From: Methylovulum miyakonense HT12
GTDB lineage: Bacteria > Pseudomonadota > Gammaproteobacteria > Methylococcales > Methylomonadaceae
Direction: 5' to 3'
Length of the DNA stretch: 64,000 bases
Assembly (NCBI RefSeq): GCF_000384075.1
Contig: NZ_KB913025.1
Location: forward strand, 872,119 to 936,118
The notes under the pieces are model-generated. The model was not told the origin of the DNA and made no database searches. It worked only from the letters and a program-made list of their open reading frames with translations. Numbering within the stretch: the first letter of the stretch is position 1; every line of letters starts with the position of its first letter. This document shows, one piece after another, positions 33,821-42,140 of this stretch. Made by a program: the position numbers and the translations under genes.

Positions 33821-35439
33821 TGATACAGTTACTATTGCTAGGGACTGCTGGCTGCCATTTGTGCGAAGAGGCGGAGGCCATTGTCGGCAACTTGCCCCCG
33901 GATGCCATTAGCCTTGAAACCATCGACATCGCCGACGCGGAACACTGGCAAGCCCGTTACGCCACCCGCATCCCCGTTTTATTCCATCCCCAAACCACAT
34001 CCGAATTGTGCTGGCCTTTTGGCCAGAGCGACGTTAACCATTTTATCGAGGCACTAATGACTGGATACCGATTAGAAAAAGATAGCATGGGCGAGCTGCA
34101 AGTCCCTGCCAGTGCATTGTATGCGGCGCAGACCCAACGCGCCGTTGAAAACTTTCCCGTCAGCGGCTTGACCATGCCACCTGCATTCATCAAGGCCGTT
34201 GCGCTGGTCAAAAAAACCGCCGCCCAGGTTTTGTGTGATTTGGGCGAGTTGGACGCCGAATTGGCTGATGCCATTATCGCCGCCGCCCAGCAGATTATTG
34301 ACGGCCAGCATAAAGACCAATTTCCGGTCGATGTTTTCCAAACGGGTTCCGGCACCAGCACCAATATGAACGTCAACGAGGTGCTGGCGTATTTGGCGTC
34401 AAAAATAGCCGGCAAACCCGTCAGCGCCAACGACCATGTCAACATGGGGCAAAGCAGCAATGACGTGATCCCCACCGCCATCCACATCAGCGCCGCGCTG
34501 GAATGCAAACGGTCGCTGTTGCCTGCTTTGGCGCACTTGGCCGACACCATAGAGCTTAAGGCCGCCTCATTAGACCACGTCACCAAAACCGGACGCACCC
34601 ATTTGATGGACGCCATGCCCGTGCGCATGAGCCAAGAACTGGGCGGCTGGGCCTTGCAAATCAGCAACGCCAGGGCGCGTTTGCACGCGACGTTGCCACG
34701 CGTTTATAAACTCGCGCAAGGCGGCACGGCGGTTGGTACGGGCATCAACGCCGACGCGCGTTTTGCCATACAATTTGCGCAGGCCTTGAGTGCGGAAACT
34801 GGCTTGCCGTTTGTGCCTAACGATTCGTTTTTTGAAAGCCTCAGCAGCCAAGACGCCATCGTCGAATTGTCCGGCCAATTGAAAACCATCGCCGTCAGCC
34901 TGATGAAAATCGCCAATGATTTGCGCTGGATGAACTCCGGCCCCTTGGCAGGCTTGGGCGAGATCGAACTGCCCGCCTTGCAGCCCGGCAGCAGCATCAT
35001 GCCCGGCAAAGTCAACCCGGTCATCCCCGAAGCCACCGCGATGGTCGCCGCGCAAGTCATCGGCAACGATGCCACCATCACCATCGCCGGACAATCCGGC
35101 AGTTTCCAACTCAACGTCATGCTCCCCGTGATTGCCTTCAACATCCTGCAAAGCATCGAATTGTTAAGTAACGTCAGCCGCTTATTGGCCGACAAAGCCA
35201 TCGCAGGCTTCACCGTACGCCAAGACAACCTGCAACACGCCCTAGCCAGAAACCCGATTTTAGTCACCGCCCTAAACCCCATCATCGGCTACGCCAAAGC
35301 CGCCGAAGTCGCCAAAGCCGCCTACAAACAAGGCCGCCCGATTATTGAAGTGGCTGCGGAAATGACGGAATTAAGTGTTGAAGAGTTGACTAAATTGCTT
35401 GATCCGGCACATTTGACTGAGGGTGGGATTAGCCAATAA
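33820..35439 (+). CDS. fumC: Thioredoxin-fold (DUF836/glutaredoxin-like) domain fused in frame to class II fumarase
   Basis: The 539-residue frame joins two proteins usually encoded separately. Residues 1-79 resemble the glutaredoxin-like DUF836 family: beta strand MIQLLLLGT, a C-x2-C pair (Cys12, Cys15 in GCHLCEEA) and a cis-Pro-type RIPVLF. Residues 80-539 are a complete fumarase C (460 residues against 467 in E. coli), with TGRTHLMDA and the catalytic signature GSSIMPGKVNP near 390-400. No stop separates the two parts. An ATG at 34057 (Met80) could also start a free FumC; only a weak GAGG precedes it. The enzyme interconverts fumarate and malate. The gene is coupled to UPF0114 by a one-base overlap. 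Confidence 0.85.
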   Translation: MIQLLLLGTAGCHLCEEAEAIVGNLPPDAISLETIDIADAEHWQARYATRIPVLFHPQTTSELCWPFGQSDVNHFIEALMTGYRLEKDSMGELQVPASALYAAQTQRAVENFPVSGLTMPPAFIKAVALVKKTAAQVLCDLGELDAELADAIIAAAQQIIDGQHKDQFPVDVFQTGSGTSTNMNVNEVLAYLASKIAGKPVSANDHVNMGQSSNDVIPTAIHISAALECKRSLLPALAHLADTIELKAASLDHVTKTGRTHLMDAMPVRMSQELGGWALQISNARARLHATLPRVYKLAQGGTAVGTGINADARFAIQFAQALSAETGLPFVPNDSFFESLSSQDAIVELSGQLKTIAVSLMKIANDLRWMNSGPLAGLGEIELPALQPGSSIMPGKVNPVIPEATAMVAAQVIGNDATITIAGQSGSFQLNVMLPVIAFNILQSIELLSNVSRLLADKAIAGFTVRQDNLQHALARNPILVTALNPIIGYAKAAEVAKAAYKQGRPIIEVAAEMTELSVEELTKLLDPAHLTEGGISQ

Positions 35440-35445
35440 TCAATT

Positions 35446-36063
35446 ATGTCTTTTGACCATTGGTGGTTCAGCTGTCACTTGACCCCTGCGGATGAAGAAC
35501 ACTTTCAGCCCGTGTTTGTTAATGCCGAAAAACAAGCGGCTCTCGCCCCTAACACAGAAGAAATATTCCAATACTGGCAAGCGCATCCCGAACGATTTTC
35601 ATCAGAATGGGAATATTCCGTTCCTGTTGAAGAGAGGACAAGGCACGTTGAATGGTATAACCGTTTTGTTTGGGCTTTTAATTTGCCTGGGTATACAGAA
35701 TTAGGGGAAGAAGTTGCCAGTTTTCTGGATGAGGAAACCTGTTTCCGTTTTATTATCATCAGACGCTGCTCCCCAGGTGCTGTGCTATGGCATTGCTTAG
35801 GTTACGAGCGGGCTTCGCTGCTGCCGGGTAATAAAGGAAATATTTTTCTCACCGCTTCTCAAGTTGAAGGTGCTCTGATTAAGGCAGAAAACGCCATGAA
35901 GGGCTTAGTGCTTGATGAGGCCATACAAAAAGGGCTTGCATTGGCTGGTCACAGCAACCAAGAACAAGATATTTTTAGTGTCATTACCCATTTATCAGAT
36001 GGATTACTTTACGCCTATGAAAACGGAAAAGGATTTATGGCTGTCGCTAGGCCGCAGTTATAA
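35446..36063 (+). CDS. Hypothetical protein downstream of fumarase
   Basis: A 205-residue soluble protein beginning 6 bases after the fumarase stop, so almost certainly in the same transcript. It is acidic and rich in Trp, Phe and Tyr, with no signal peptide or membrane helix. Visible segments include WWFSCHLTPADEEHF at the start and a RCSPGAVLWHCLG core. The protein family is not recognised. Confidence 0.7.
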   Translation: MSFDHWWFSCHLTPADEEHFQPVFVNAEKQAALAPNTEEIFQYWQAHPERFSSEWEYSVPVEERTRHVEWYNRFVWAFNLPGYTELGEEVASFLDEETCFRFIIIRRCSPGAVLWHCLGYERASLLPGNKGNIFLTASQVEGALIKAENAMKGLVLDEAIQKGLALAGHSNQEQDIFSVITHLSDGLLYAYENGKGFMAVARPQL

Positions 36064-36110
36064 GATCAAACCAACTTAAAACTGGCTGAATTTCTTTTGA
36101 AATCTTGCGC

Positions 36111-36219
36111 TCGTTCCCAAGCTCCAGCTTGGGAACGAAGGATGGGAAGCTCTAGCTTCCCGTCAGACTCAAAGCTGGAGCTTCAAGGACTTAGGTTACC
36201 AAGCCAGAGCTTGGTAACC
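36111..36219. repeat. Cluster of four consecutive palindromes
   Basis: Four inverted repeats follow one another: 36111-36138 (arms TCGTTCCCAAGC), 36144-36161 (GGGAAGC / GCTTCCC), 36172-36183 (AAGCT / AGCTT), and 36194-36219 (GGTTACCAAGC / GCTTGGTAACC). All share an AAGC-x-GCTT-like core. They resemble dispersed intergenic repeats known from several large-genome bacteria and lie between convergent genes. Confidence 0.7.
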
Positions 36220-36272
36220 AGCGAAATTCGCTTTGTTGTCCGCTCCCCGCCGGATTGCGAATAATAAAACGA

Positions 36273-37274
36273 TTATTTCGAACACACTGCCCAAGACCTA
36301 ACTTGCCGGCTATCGGGGCTGTTGTTGTAAAGATAGCATGACCATCCTGTTGTATTATTTAAGCTAAAGGGCATGGGGAAACTAGCGTTGATGGTTATAT
36401 CTTTTGCAGCGTCATTATAGTCCCGATGCCCGCAGCCACCACTTATCACAGTAGGATGAGTGGTTGGGCAGAGTGCCAGAGTGCCTAATTTTGAATTACC
36501 GGGGACTGTGTTATCTTGAGAGACTATAGTTGTAAGTCCATTTAAGGTCTGTGGGCCAGCAGGGCCTACGGGGCCAATATCGCCTTTTGGCCCCGGGGAG
36601 CCTTTAGGCCCGATGTCGCCCTTAGGCCCTATGTGTCCCGTGTCGCCTTTAAGCCCTCTGTCACCCTTCGGCCCTGGCGACCCAGGTTGCCGCACCAGGG
36701 AGATATCCAGATGGGCGGCATGGCTGGTATCCGTGTTTTCTTTGCTGTCGATAACCACTTCACCTATAGTCGTTTCAAGTGATAGTCCCTGACCACCAGG
36801 ATCAGTCGGGTTGTCCATCCAGAATTTGACAAGGTACGTGATGTCCAGCGCATACCAAAAAGGCACGCCGGAGACGATTATAGGGTCTATGCGCGGGGCA
36901 GGATCAGTGGCAATGCTTGGGGACGAGGCAACGGTGACCGATTCATTCCAAGCTTGTGCGATGCGGCTAACCTTGAACTGGGCGGTATCATTGGTAACGC
37001 TTTTAACCCAAATATGGAGTATTGCCCTCTCTATATCGGTTGATGCGCTTGCGTTGGTCGGCAAATAATTTGACAATGGCTTAAATTTTAACAACGCTTT
37101 TTTCGTATCGCTGTTCGCGACTAGCGATGTGGTTTTGCCGAAACTTGTGTGGACATCTTCTGGAAGCGTCGAAATATAAGTGTCAGCGCGGATGGGAATT
37201 TCCACTGCCAACAAGGGCGATGAAAGGAATATGCACAGACTTGTTAGGTAGATTGGATTTATGCGTATGTTCAT
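36273..37274 (-). CDS. Secreted protein with DNRLRE-like domain and collagen-like repeats
   Basis: A 333-residue protein. The signal peptide is about 1-24 (LSSPLLA-VE). Residues about 25-195 resemble the DNRLRE/carbohydrate-associated beta domain found in secreted proteins (RADTYISTLPEDVHTSFG, AQAWNESVTV). Residues 198-241 are 14 uninterrupted Gly-X-Y triplets, rich in GPK and GDI/GDR, a bacterial collagen-like stalk. The C-terminal 90 residues contain four Cys and may form a trimerisation or binding head. Start 37274 is chosen because a GGGGGG run lies just upstream and the signal peptide begins there. It is likely displayed or released at the cell surface. Confidence 0.75.
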   Translation of the reverse strand: MNIRINPIYLTSLCIFLSSPLLAVEIPIRADTYISTLPEDVHTSFGKTTSLVANSDTKKALLKFKPLSNYLPTNASASTDIERAILHIWVKSVTNDTAQFKVSRIAQAWNESVTVASSPSIATDPAPRIDPIIVSGVPFWYALDITYLVKFWMDNPTDPGGQGLSLETTIGEVVIDSKENTDTSHAAHLDISLVRQPGSPGPKGDRGLKGDTGHIGPKGDIGPKGSPGPKGDIGPVGPAGPQTLNGLTTIVSQDNTVPGNSKLGTLALCPTTHPTVISGGCGHRDYNDAAKDITINASFPMPFSLNNTTGWSCYLYNNSPDSRQVRSWAVCSK

Positions 37275-37490
37275 GGATCCCCCCTTTATGGATAGTACGA
37301 ATTCTGGTAAAGCCAATTTGGCTGTTGTCAACTCGGTAAGGCGCACTCAGTAGAACACAATATGGATTTTTATTGCAGCATTTTTGTTGCGCCCATTCCC
37401 AATCCAGAGCTTTGGAATCAACGTCCTATTTTTTTTATGCCCTGTAGATACAACCCATTTTACAATTACTAATAACCTGCAATTGACAAC

Positions 37491-37880
37491 ATGACCACAC
37501 AACCCAGCAAAGACTTAGAAACCTTCCCTAACCCACAACCCGAACGTGATTTCACGATCCGTATCGACATCCCCGAATTCACTTGCCTGTGCCCCAAAAC
37601 CGGACAGCCGGATTTTGCGAAAATCCAAATCGAATATGTACCAGCCGATGCTTGCGTGGAGCTGAAATCGCTCAAGCTGTATATGTGGACATTCCGCGAG
37701 CGGGGCGCATTCCATGAGGCGGTGACTAACGAAATTTTGAATGACATCGTAGCCGTCACCCAACCCAATTTCATGCGCATTCGTGCCGAGTTCAACGTGC
37801 GCGGCGGTATTTACACCACTGTGGTAGTCGAACACCGCAATCCGGCGTGGCAAGCTCCCGCTTTGGTCAACTTGCCGTAA
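37491..37880 (+). CDS. queF: QueF, NADPH-dependent 7-cyano-7-deazaguanine reductase
   Basis: A 129-residue single-domain (YkvM-type) QueF. It reduces preQ0 to preQ1 on the queuosine tRNA-modification pathway. The active-site Cys lies in [12 protein letters not shown] (about residues 33-44), and the [20 protein letters not shown] motif is the family NADPH/substrate signature. The T-fold relates it to the GTP cyclohydrolase encoded further along. It is followed 13 bases later by psd. Confidence 0.95.
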   Translation: MTTQPSKDLETFPNPQPERDFTIRIDIPEFTCLCPKTGQPDFAKIQIEYVPADACVELKSLKLYMWTFRERGAFHEAVTNEILNDIVAVTQPNFMRIRAEFNVRGGIYTTVVVEHRNPAWQAPALVNLP

Positions 37881-37893
37881 GCACAGGACAGAC

Positions 37894-38751
37894 ATGACGC
37901 TAAAAGAAGCCCTGTGCGTGTTGCCGCAATATGCTTTGCCACAACATAGCTTGTCGATATTGATGGGCAAGCTCACCCATTGTGAAAACCCCGCCGTTAA
38001 AAACTTGTTTATCCAGCAAATTATCAAGCATTACGGCGTGAATATGGCTGAAGCCCTACAACAAGACATCCAGCAATTCAAAAGCTTTAACGATTTTTTC
38101 ACCCGCGAATTGAAACCGGGCGTAAGGCCGTTGACGACCGGGCGCAACGCGATTGCTTGCCCCGCCGACGGCGCAGTCAGCCAAGCAGGCGCGATCACCG
38201 ATGGCACGATTTTTCAGGCCAAAGGCAAAAGCTTCACCGCCCAAGAATTGCTAGGCGGGTGCGCCGAACGCGCCGCGCCGTTCCAAAACGGCATGTTCAC
38301 GACCATTTATTTATCGCCCAAAGATTACCACCGCCTGCACATGCCCTTGACCGGAACCCTCAAGGAAATGGTGCATGTCCCAGGCCGTCTGTTCAGCGTC
38401 AACACCATCACCACCAACAACGTGCCTGGGCTCTTTGCCAGAAACGAGCGCGTCTGCTGTTTGTTTGACACCGAAATTGGCCCAATGGCTTTGGTTCTAG
38501 TGGGCGCAATTTTTGTTTCCAGCATCGAAACCGTTTGGCATGGCGTGGTCACGCCACCGACAATTGAGAAAGTCCGTACTTGGGATTATGCAGACAATGC
38601 GCCGACCTTGAACATCGGCGAGGAAATGGGCCGTTTCAATATGGGCTCCACCATTATCGTGCTGTTTGGGAAAGACAAAATGCAATGGGACAGTGGTTTT
38701 GTTGCCGATAAGGCCGTTAAGCTGGGTGAAAAAATTGGGGAGCTGACGTGA
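37894..38751 (+). CDS. psd: Phosphatidylserine decarboxylase proenzyme
   Basis: A 285-residue membrane-associated enzyme that makes phosphatidylethanolamine. The proenzyme is cut within the motif N-M-G-S-T near residue 250, where the serine becomes the pyruvoyl group. SFNDFFTREL near 65-74 and DYHRLHMP (catalytic His) near 145-152 are family signatures. The length matches E. coli Psd. It lies directly after queF and may be co-transcribed with it. Confidence 0.95.
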   Translation: MTLKEALCVLPQYALPQHSLSILMGKLTHCENPAVKNLFIQQIIKHYGVNMAEALQQDIQQFKSFNDFFTRELKPGVRPLTTGRNAIACPADGAVSQAGAITDGTIFQAKGKSFTAQELLGGCAERAAPFQNGMFTTIYLSPKDYHRLHMPLTGTLKEMVHVPGRLFSVNTITTNNVPGLFARNERVCCLFDTEIGPMALVLVGAIFVSSIETVWHGVVTPPTIEKVRTWDYADNAPTLNIGEEMGRFNMGSTIIVLFGKDKMQWDSGFVADKAVKLGEKIGELT

Positions 38752-38858
38752 AAGCCCATAACATAAGCAATGTGCTTCGTATCTTTTGTTTCCCAAAAAA
38801 GATACAAAGTTGCTTCATTTTTATACGCAGTTTCAATTTCCGCCCTTTTTAATTTTTT

Positions 38859-40160
38859 GTGAATAATTTTACGGGTCTAGCAGACCCCACCCTCAAAAAA
38901 CAAGTCGCCATCATCGGTGGCGGCCCGGCCGGATTAATGGCGGCGGAAGTTTTGTGCCAAGCGAATATCCAAGTCGATGTTTACGATGCCATGCCTAGCG
39001 TCGGGCGGAAGTTTTTGATGGCGGGCAAAGGCGGGATGAACATCACCCATTCCGAACCGTTCCCGCAATTTTTGTCCCGCTATGGCGGCCACGCTTCTGA
39101 CCTTGAGGCCATGCTTGAGGCGTTTTCACCGGCAGCTTTGCGCCAGTGGCTGCAAACCCTGGGCATTGATACGTTCGTAGGTTCGTCAGGCCGGGTGTTC
39201 CCCACCGATATGAAAGCCGCCCCCTTATTGCGGGCATGGATACGGCGGTTACGAGAAGCGGGCGTGGTTTTCCATACCCGGCATTGTTGGACGGGATGGG
39301 CGGGCGACAACACGGACGGCTTGATTTTCCAATCCCCGGAAGGTGCACAAGAAATCAAGGCCGACGCGGTGGTGTTTGCGTTGGGCGGGGCCAGTTGGCC
39401 CCAGTTAGGCTCGACTGGCAATTGGGTGCCGATATTTCAGGGGCGGGGAATTCCGGTACGCGCTTTGCTGCCGTCAAATTGCGGGTTTGAAACCGCTTGG
39501 ACTAATTATTTTAAAAGCCGCTATGCCGGGCAGCCCGTCAAAACCGTGGTAATTTCGTTTACTGATGCCCAAGGCCAAGCATTCGGCCACAAAGGCGAAT
39601 TTATCATCACCGAAACGGGTGTGGAAGGCGGATTAGTTTATAGCTTGTCCTCGTATTTGCGTGCATCCATTGCCAGCACAGGCAAGGCTTTGGTTTACGT
39701 GGACTTGCTCCCTGACAAGGGGGCGGCTTGGCTAAACCAACGGTTAAGCCGGATCCGCGGCAAAGAGTCCATGTCCAATTATCTCCGTAAAAGTGTTGGC
39801 ATAGACGGCGTGAAAGCCGCTTTATTGCGGGAGCTGTTGCCAACGGCTGATTTTGATAACCCTGAAAAATTGGCGCTTGCCATTAAGTCATTGCCAATCA
39901 CGTTGTTGGCGGCACGACCCATCGAAGAAGCGATCAGCAGCGCAGGAGGCGTGCCTTTTAGCACACTCGACGAAGGCTTGATGCTAAGGTCAGCCCCAGG
40001 GCTGTTCTGTGCAGGGGAGATGCTGGATTGGGAAGCCCCGACAGGCGGGTATTTGTTGACCGCCTGTTTTGCCAGTGGGCGCAGGGCGGGTGAAGGGGTT
40101 ATTGACTGGTTTGAAAGCCAAACGGCGGAACAAATCCGCTCAGTCAAGGATAGTATCTAA
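38859..40160 (+). CDS. HI0933/YhiN-like FAD-dependent oxidoreductase (TIGR03862 type)
   Basis: A 433-residue flavoprotein. The dinucleotide-binding motif VAIIGGGPAGLMAAE lies at about 16-30, followed by GRKFLMAGKGGMNITHSE, the HI0933 family signature; near the C-terminus FCAGEMLDWEAPTGGYLL completes the FAD fold. The reaction is not known for this subfamily. The start is a GTG with no clear ribosome site; the next in-frame Met lies inside the FAD motif and would be too late. The gene ends 21 bases inside the convergent HAD gene. Confidence 0.85.
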   Translation: MNNFTGLADPTLKKQVAIIGGGPAGLMAAEVLCQANIQVDVYDAMPSVGRKFLMAGKGGMNITHSEPFPQFLSRYGGHASDLEAMLEAFSPAALRQWLQTLGIDTFVGSSGRVFPTDMKAAPLLRAWIRRLREAGVVFHTRHCWTGWAGDNTDGLIFQSPEGAQEIKADAVVFALGGASWPQLGSTGNWVPIFQGRGIPVRALLPSNCGFETAWTNYFKSRYAGQPVKTVVISFTDAQGQAFGHKGEFIITETGVEGGLVYSLSSYLRASIASTGKALVYVDLLPDKGAAWLNQRLSRIRGKESMSNYLRKSVGIDGVKAALLRELLPTADFDNPEKLALAIKSLPITLLAARPIEEAISSAGGVPFSTLDEGLMLRSAPGLFCAGEMLDWEAPTGGYLLTACFASGRRAGEGVIDWFESQTAEQIRSVKDSI

Positions 40161-40766
40161 TAAGCCCTTAAATTCTTCACCCTTAGGCAAGTGCAACACC
40201 TTGATCCCCAAAGTCCGCGCCGCCTCCACATGCATAAGGGTGTCATCAATAAACACGGTCTCCTCCGGCTTCAGGCCATTTCCCCGCAAGACAAATTCAA
40301 AAATTTCCGGGTCGGGCTTACGTAGGCCGATTGCACAAGAATAGTAAACCTTATGGAAAAACGGCTCCAGATTTGCGACCGAATGCGTGTCTGACAAGTC
40401 TTTTTCAAACACGCGGATATGCGCAGTGTTGGTGTTGCTTAACAAAAACGTATTGTAACGTTGCTTATAAGCCCTCAACTGCTCCAAACGATGTCCCGGA
40501 AAATCCAGCAACATGGCATTCCAAGCACGTTCCAATTCTGCTATAGGCTGCTTCAAATTGAATTGGGTTTTGATGCTGTTAAAAAACTCATCCTCGGAAA
40601 TCAGCCCCCTGTCAAAATTGTCGAACAATGGCGTTTGCGCCAGTTGGCTAAACACGTTGCCAAATCCGGCGATGCCCAGCTTTTCAAATTCGCTGATGGT
40701 GCGTGGAATATCAAGGTTAATGACCACGCCGCCCAAGTCAAAGATGATGTTTTTGATAGTTGCCAT
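40140..40766 (-). CDS. HAD-superfamily phosphatase (YihX-like, subfamily IA)
   Basis: A 208-residue hydrolase. The nucleophile motif is F-D-L-G-G (Asp10); as in YihX the second Asp of D-x-D is Gly. Motif II is LLSNTN, motif III is around GLRKPDPEIF, and motif IV is VFIDDT. A helical cap lies between about residues 15 and 85. Likely a small-molecule phosphatase, for example for a sugar phosphate; the substrate is not predictable. Its 3' end overlaps that of the convergent flavoprotein by 21 bases. Confidence 0.85.
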   Translation of the reverse strand: MATIKNIIFDLGGVVINLDIPRTISEFEKLGIAGFGNVFSQLAQTPLFDNFDRGLISEDEFFNSIKTQFNLKQPIAELERAWNAMLLDFPGHRLEQLRAYKQRYNTFLLSNTNTAHIRVFEKDLSDTHSVANLEPFFHKVYYSCAIGLRKPDPEIFEFVLRGNGLKPEETVFIDDTLMHVEAARTLGIKVLHLPKGEEFKGLLDTILD

Positions 40767-40884
40767 AAATTACGCGTGGTTTCAGGGGTTGCCGCAAGGG
40801 AAAATAAGTCCGGTAATACTTAAGTGAGACCAGAGAAATCAAACCAGACAGTAGGTTACAGGGAGTGACTCTCCTGACGGCGGG

Positions 40885-41514
40885 CTATTCGGGATGTGTT
40901 CCCTTCCGCTTGTAAATGCCTGTAGATGTCGCCGCATACTCCCAACAGCCATATTCCAAGACACTGGCCTTATGTGGGGAGAAACTGAAAATAATACCGC
41001 AGTCCTCATCTTCGTTATAGCTGGCGGTATTTCCGACAAGCAATGCCTCGCCCTCAACTTGGTTGCTTTTTGGGGAAGAAAGTTTGTTTTTGTCATAAGG
41101 GCCGGTTACGAAGAGGTCAAACTTTATCTTATTGCCAGAAAGCTGCTGGACTAAAATCTCGCCATGGCTGCTTTCATAGCTACCGGAAAAATCAGCGTGG
41201 CGTTTCAAGCTAGACAGTATGGCTGTCTTGAGGATGGCAAGACGCCCAAAGTATGCGTTTTTTAAACAGGCGATGTCTAGGCATTGGTTTCTAGTGTCTG
41301 CAAGCCACTTTTTTTGGCTGTCTTTTATAGGTTGGGGATTAGTACCAGTGGCCTGTTGGTAATACTGTGACAATAAATAGTCTAGGGCGGAAAGGTGGCT
41401 ATCCGAGCAGATGGACTTTTCGACGCTGGTCGCCGCTTTTTTGCAATCAAAGCCTGCCGGGCGGGCATTGGCAATTAGCGATAGCAACGCACAGGCAACA
41501 ACAATCCGCAGCAT
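40885..41514 (-). CDS. LprI/DUF1311-type periplasmic protein
   Basis: A 209-residue protein with a signal peptide (about 1-19). The N-terminal half has the LprI/DUF1311 pattern: paired Cys (FDCKKAATSVEKSICSD), then LDYLLSQYYQ, a QKKWLADTRNQC motif and LKNAYFGRLAIL. This domain includes mycobacterial lysozyme inhibitor LprI and many proteins of unknown role. The C-terminal half (about 100-209) looks like a small beta-rich domain with GSYESSHGEI. It lies 20 bases after a lytic transglycosylase gene on the same strand. Confidence 0.75.
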   Translation of the reverse strand: MLRIVVACALLSLIANARPAGFDCKKAATSVEKSICSDSHLSALDYLLSQYYQQATGTNPQPIKDSQKKWLADTRNQCLDIACLKNAYFGRLAILKTAILSSLKRHADFSGSYESSHGEILVQQLSGNKIKFDLFVTGPYDKNKLSSPKSNQVEGEALLVGNTASYNEDEDCGIIFSFSPHKASVLEYGCWEYAATSTGIYKRKGTHPE

Positions 41515-41534
41515 GCAAGGTGCTGGCTGGTCAC

Positions 41535-42128
41535 TTAGTGGTTATACAACGCCAAAACCTGACGGACATAGTTTTGGGTTTCTGGGTAAGGCGGGATGGA
41601 GTTGTTGTATTTGATCACGGCATTCTCACCGGCATTATAGGCGGCGACGGCGAGGTCGAGGTTAGGTTCAAATAGGGCGATGAGGTGCTTTAAATAGCGG
41701 GTTCCGCCATCGACGTTTTGGTTGGGGTCAGTGCTGTCCATGACGCCAAAACGCTGTGCGGTGGCGGGCATAAGCTGCATCAGGCCGACCGCGCCTTTCG
41801 GTGAAATGGCACCGGAATTGTAAGCCGATTCGGTTTGGATCACGGCATGGACGAGTTTGGCATCGACTTGGTGTTTGGCGGCGGTCTGTGCGATCAGCTC
41901 GGCAAAGCGCATTTTGTTGGCTGAAGAATACCGCCCTATCCGTGGGCTGGTGTTGCTGAAATAATTGACGTGCCGTATGGCTTTGGATTTGATAATGCGT
42001 TTATAGAGGCCGCTTTTGGGCTCGTCGGTGTAATAAGTGCGTCCGTCGCTATCGACATATTTATAAATATCAGCGACCGCCTCGTGGGTGAGGCATAAGG
42101 TGAATACAATAAACAGTGTTCTCAGCAT
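41535..42128 (-). CDS. Lytic transglycosylase with DUF4124 and SLT domains
   Basis: A 197-residue periplasmic peptidoglycan lyase. After a signal peptide (about 1-19) comes a DUF4124 motif (IYKYVDSDGRTYYTDEP, about 21-37), then a C-terminal SLT domain with catalytic Glu100 in QTESAYN and GLMQLMPATAQ at 115-125. It cleaves glycan strands non-hydrolytically, leaving 1,6-anhydro ends. Downstream of purT by 12 bases on the same strand, and upstream of the LprI-like gene. Confidence 0.9.
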   Translation of the reverse strand: MLRTLFIVFTLCLTHEAVADIYKYVDSDGRTYYTDEPKSGLYKRIIKSKAIRHVNYFSNTSPRIGRYSSANKMRFAELIAQTAAKHQVDAKLVHAVIQTESAYNSGAISPKGAVGLMQLMPATAQRFGVMDSTDPNQNVDGGTRYLKHLIALFEPNLDLAVAAYNAGENAVIKYNNSIPPYPETQNYVRQVLALYNH

Positions 42129-42140
42129 AGTGGTTACCTG

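Noticed and set aside
38778-38804. Hairpin GTATCTTTT/AAAAGATAC after psd as a terminator
   Set aside because: The stem is AT-rich and no T-run follows it; too weak to list.
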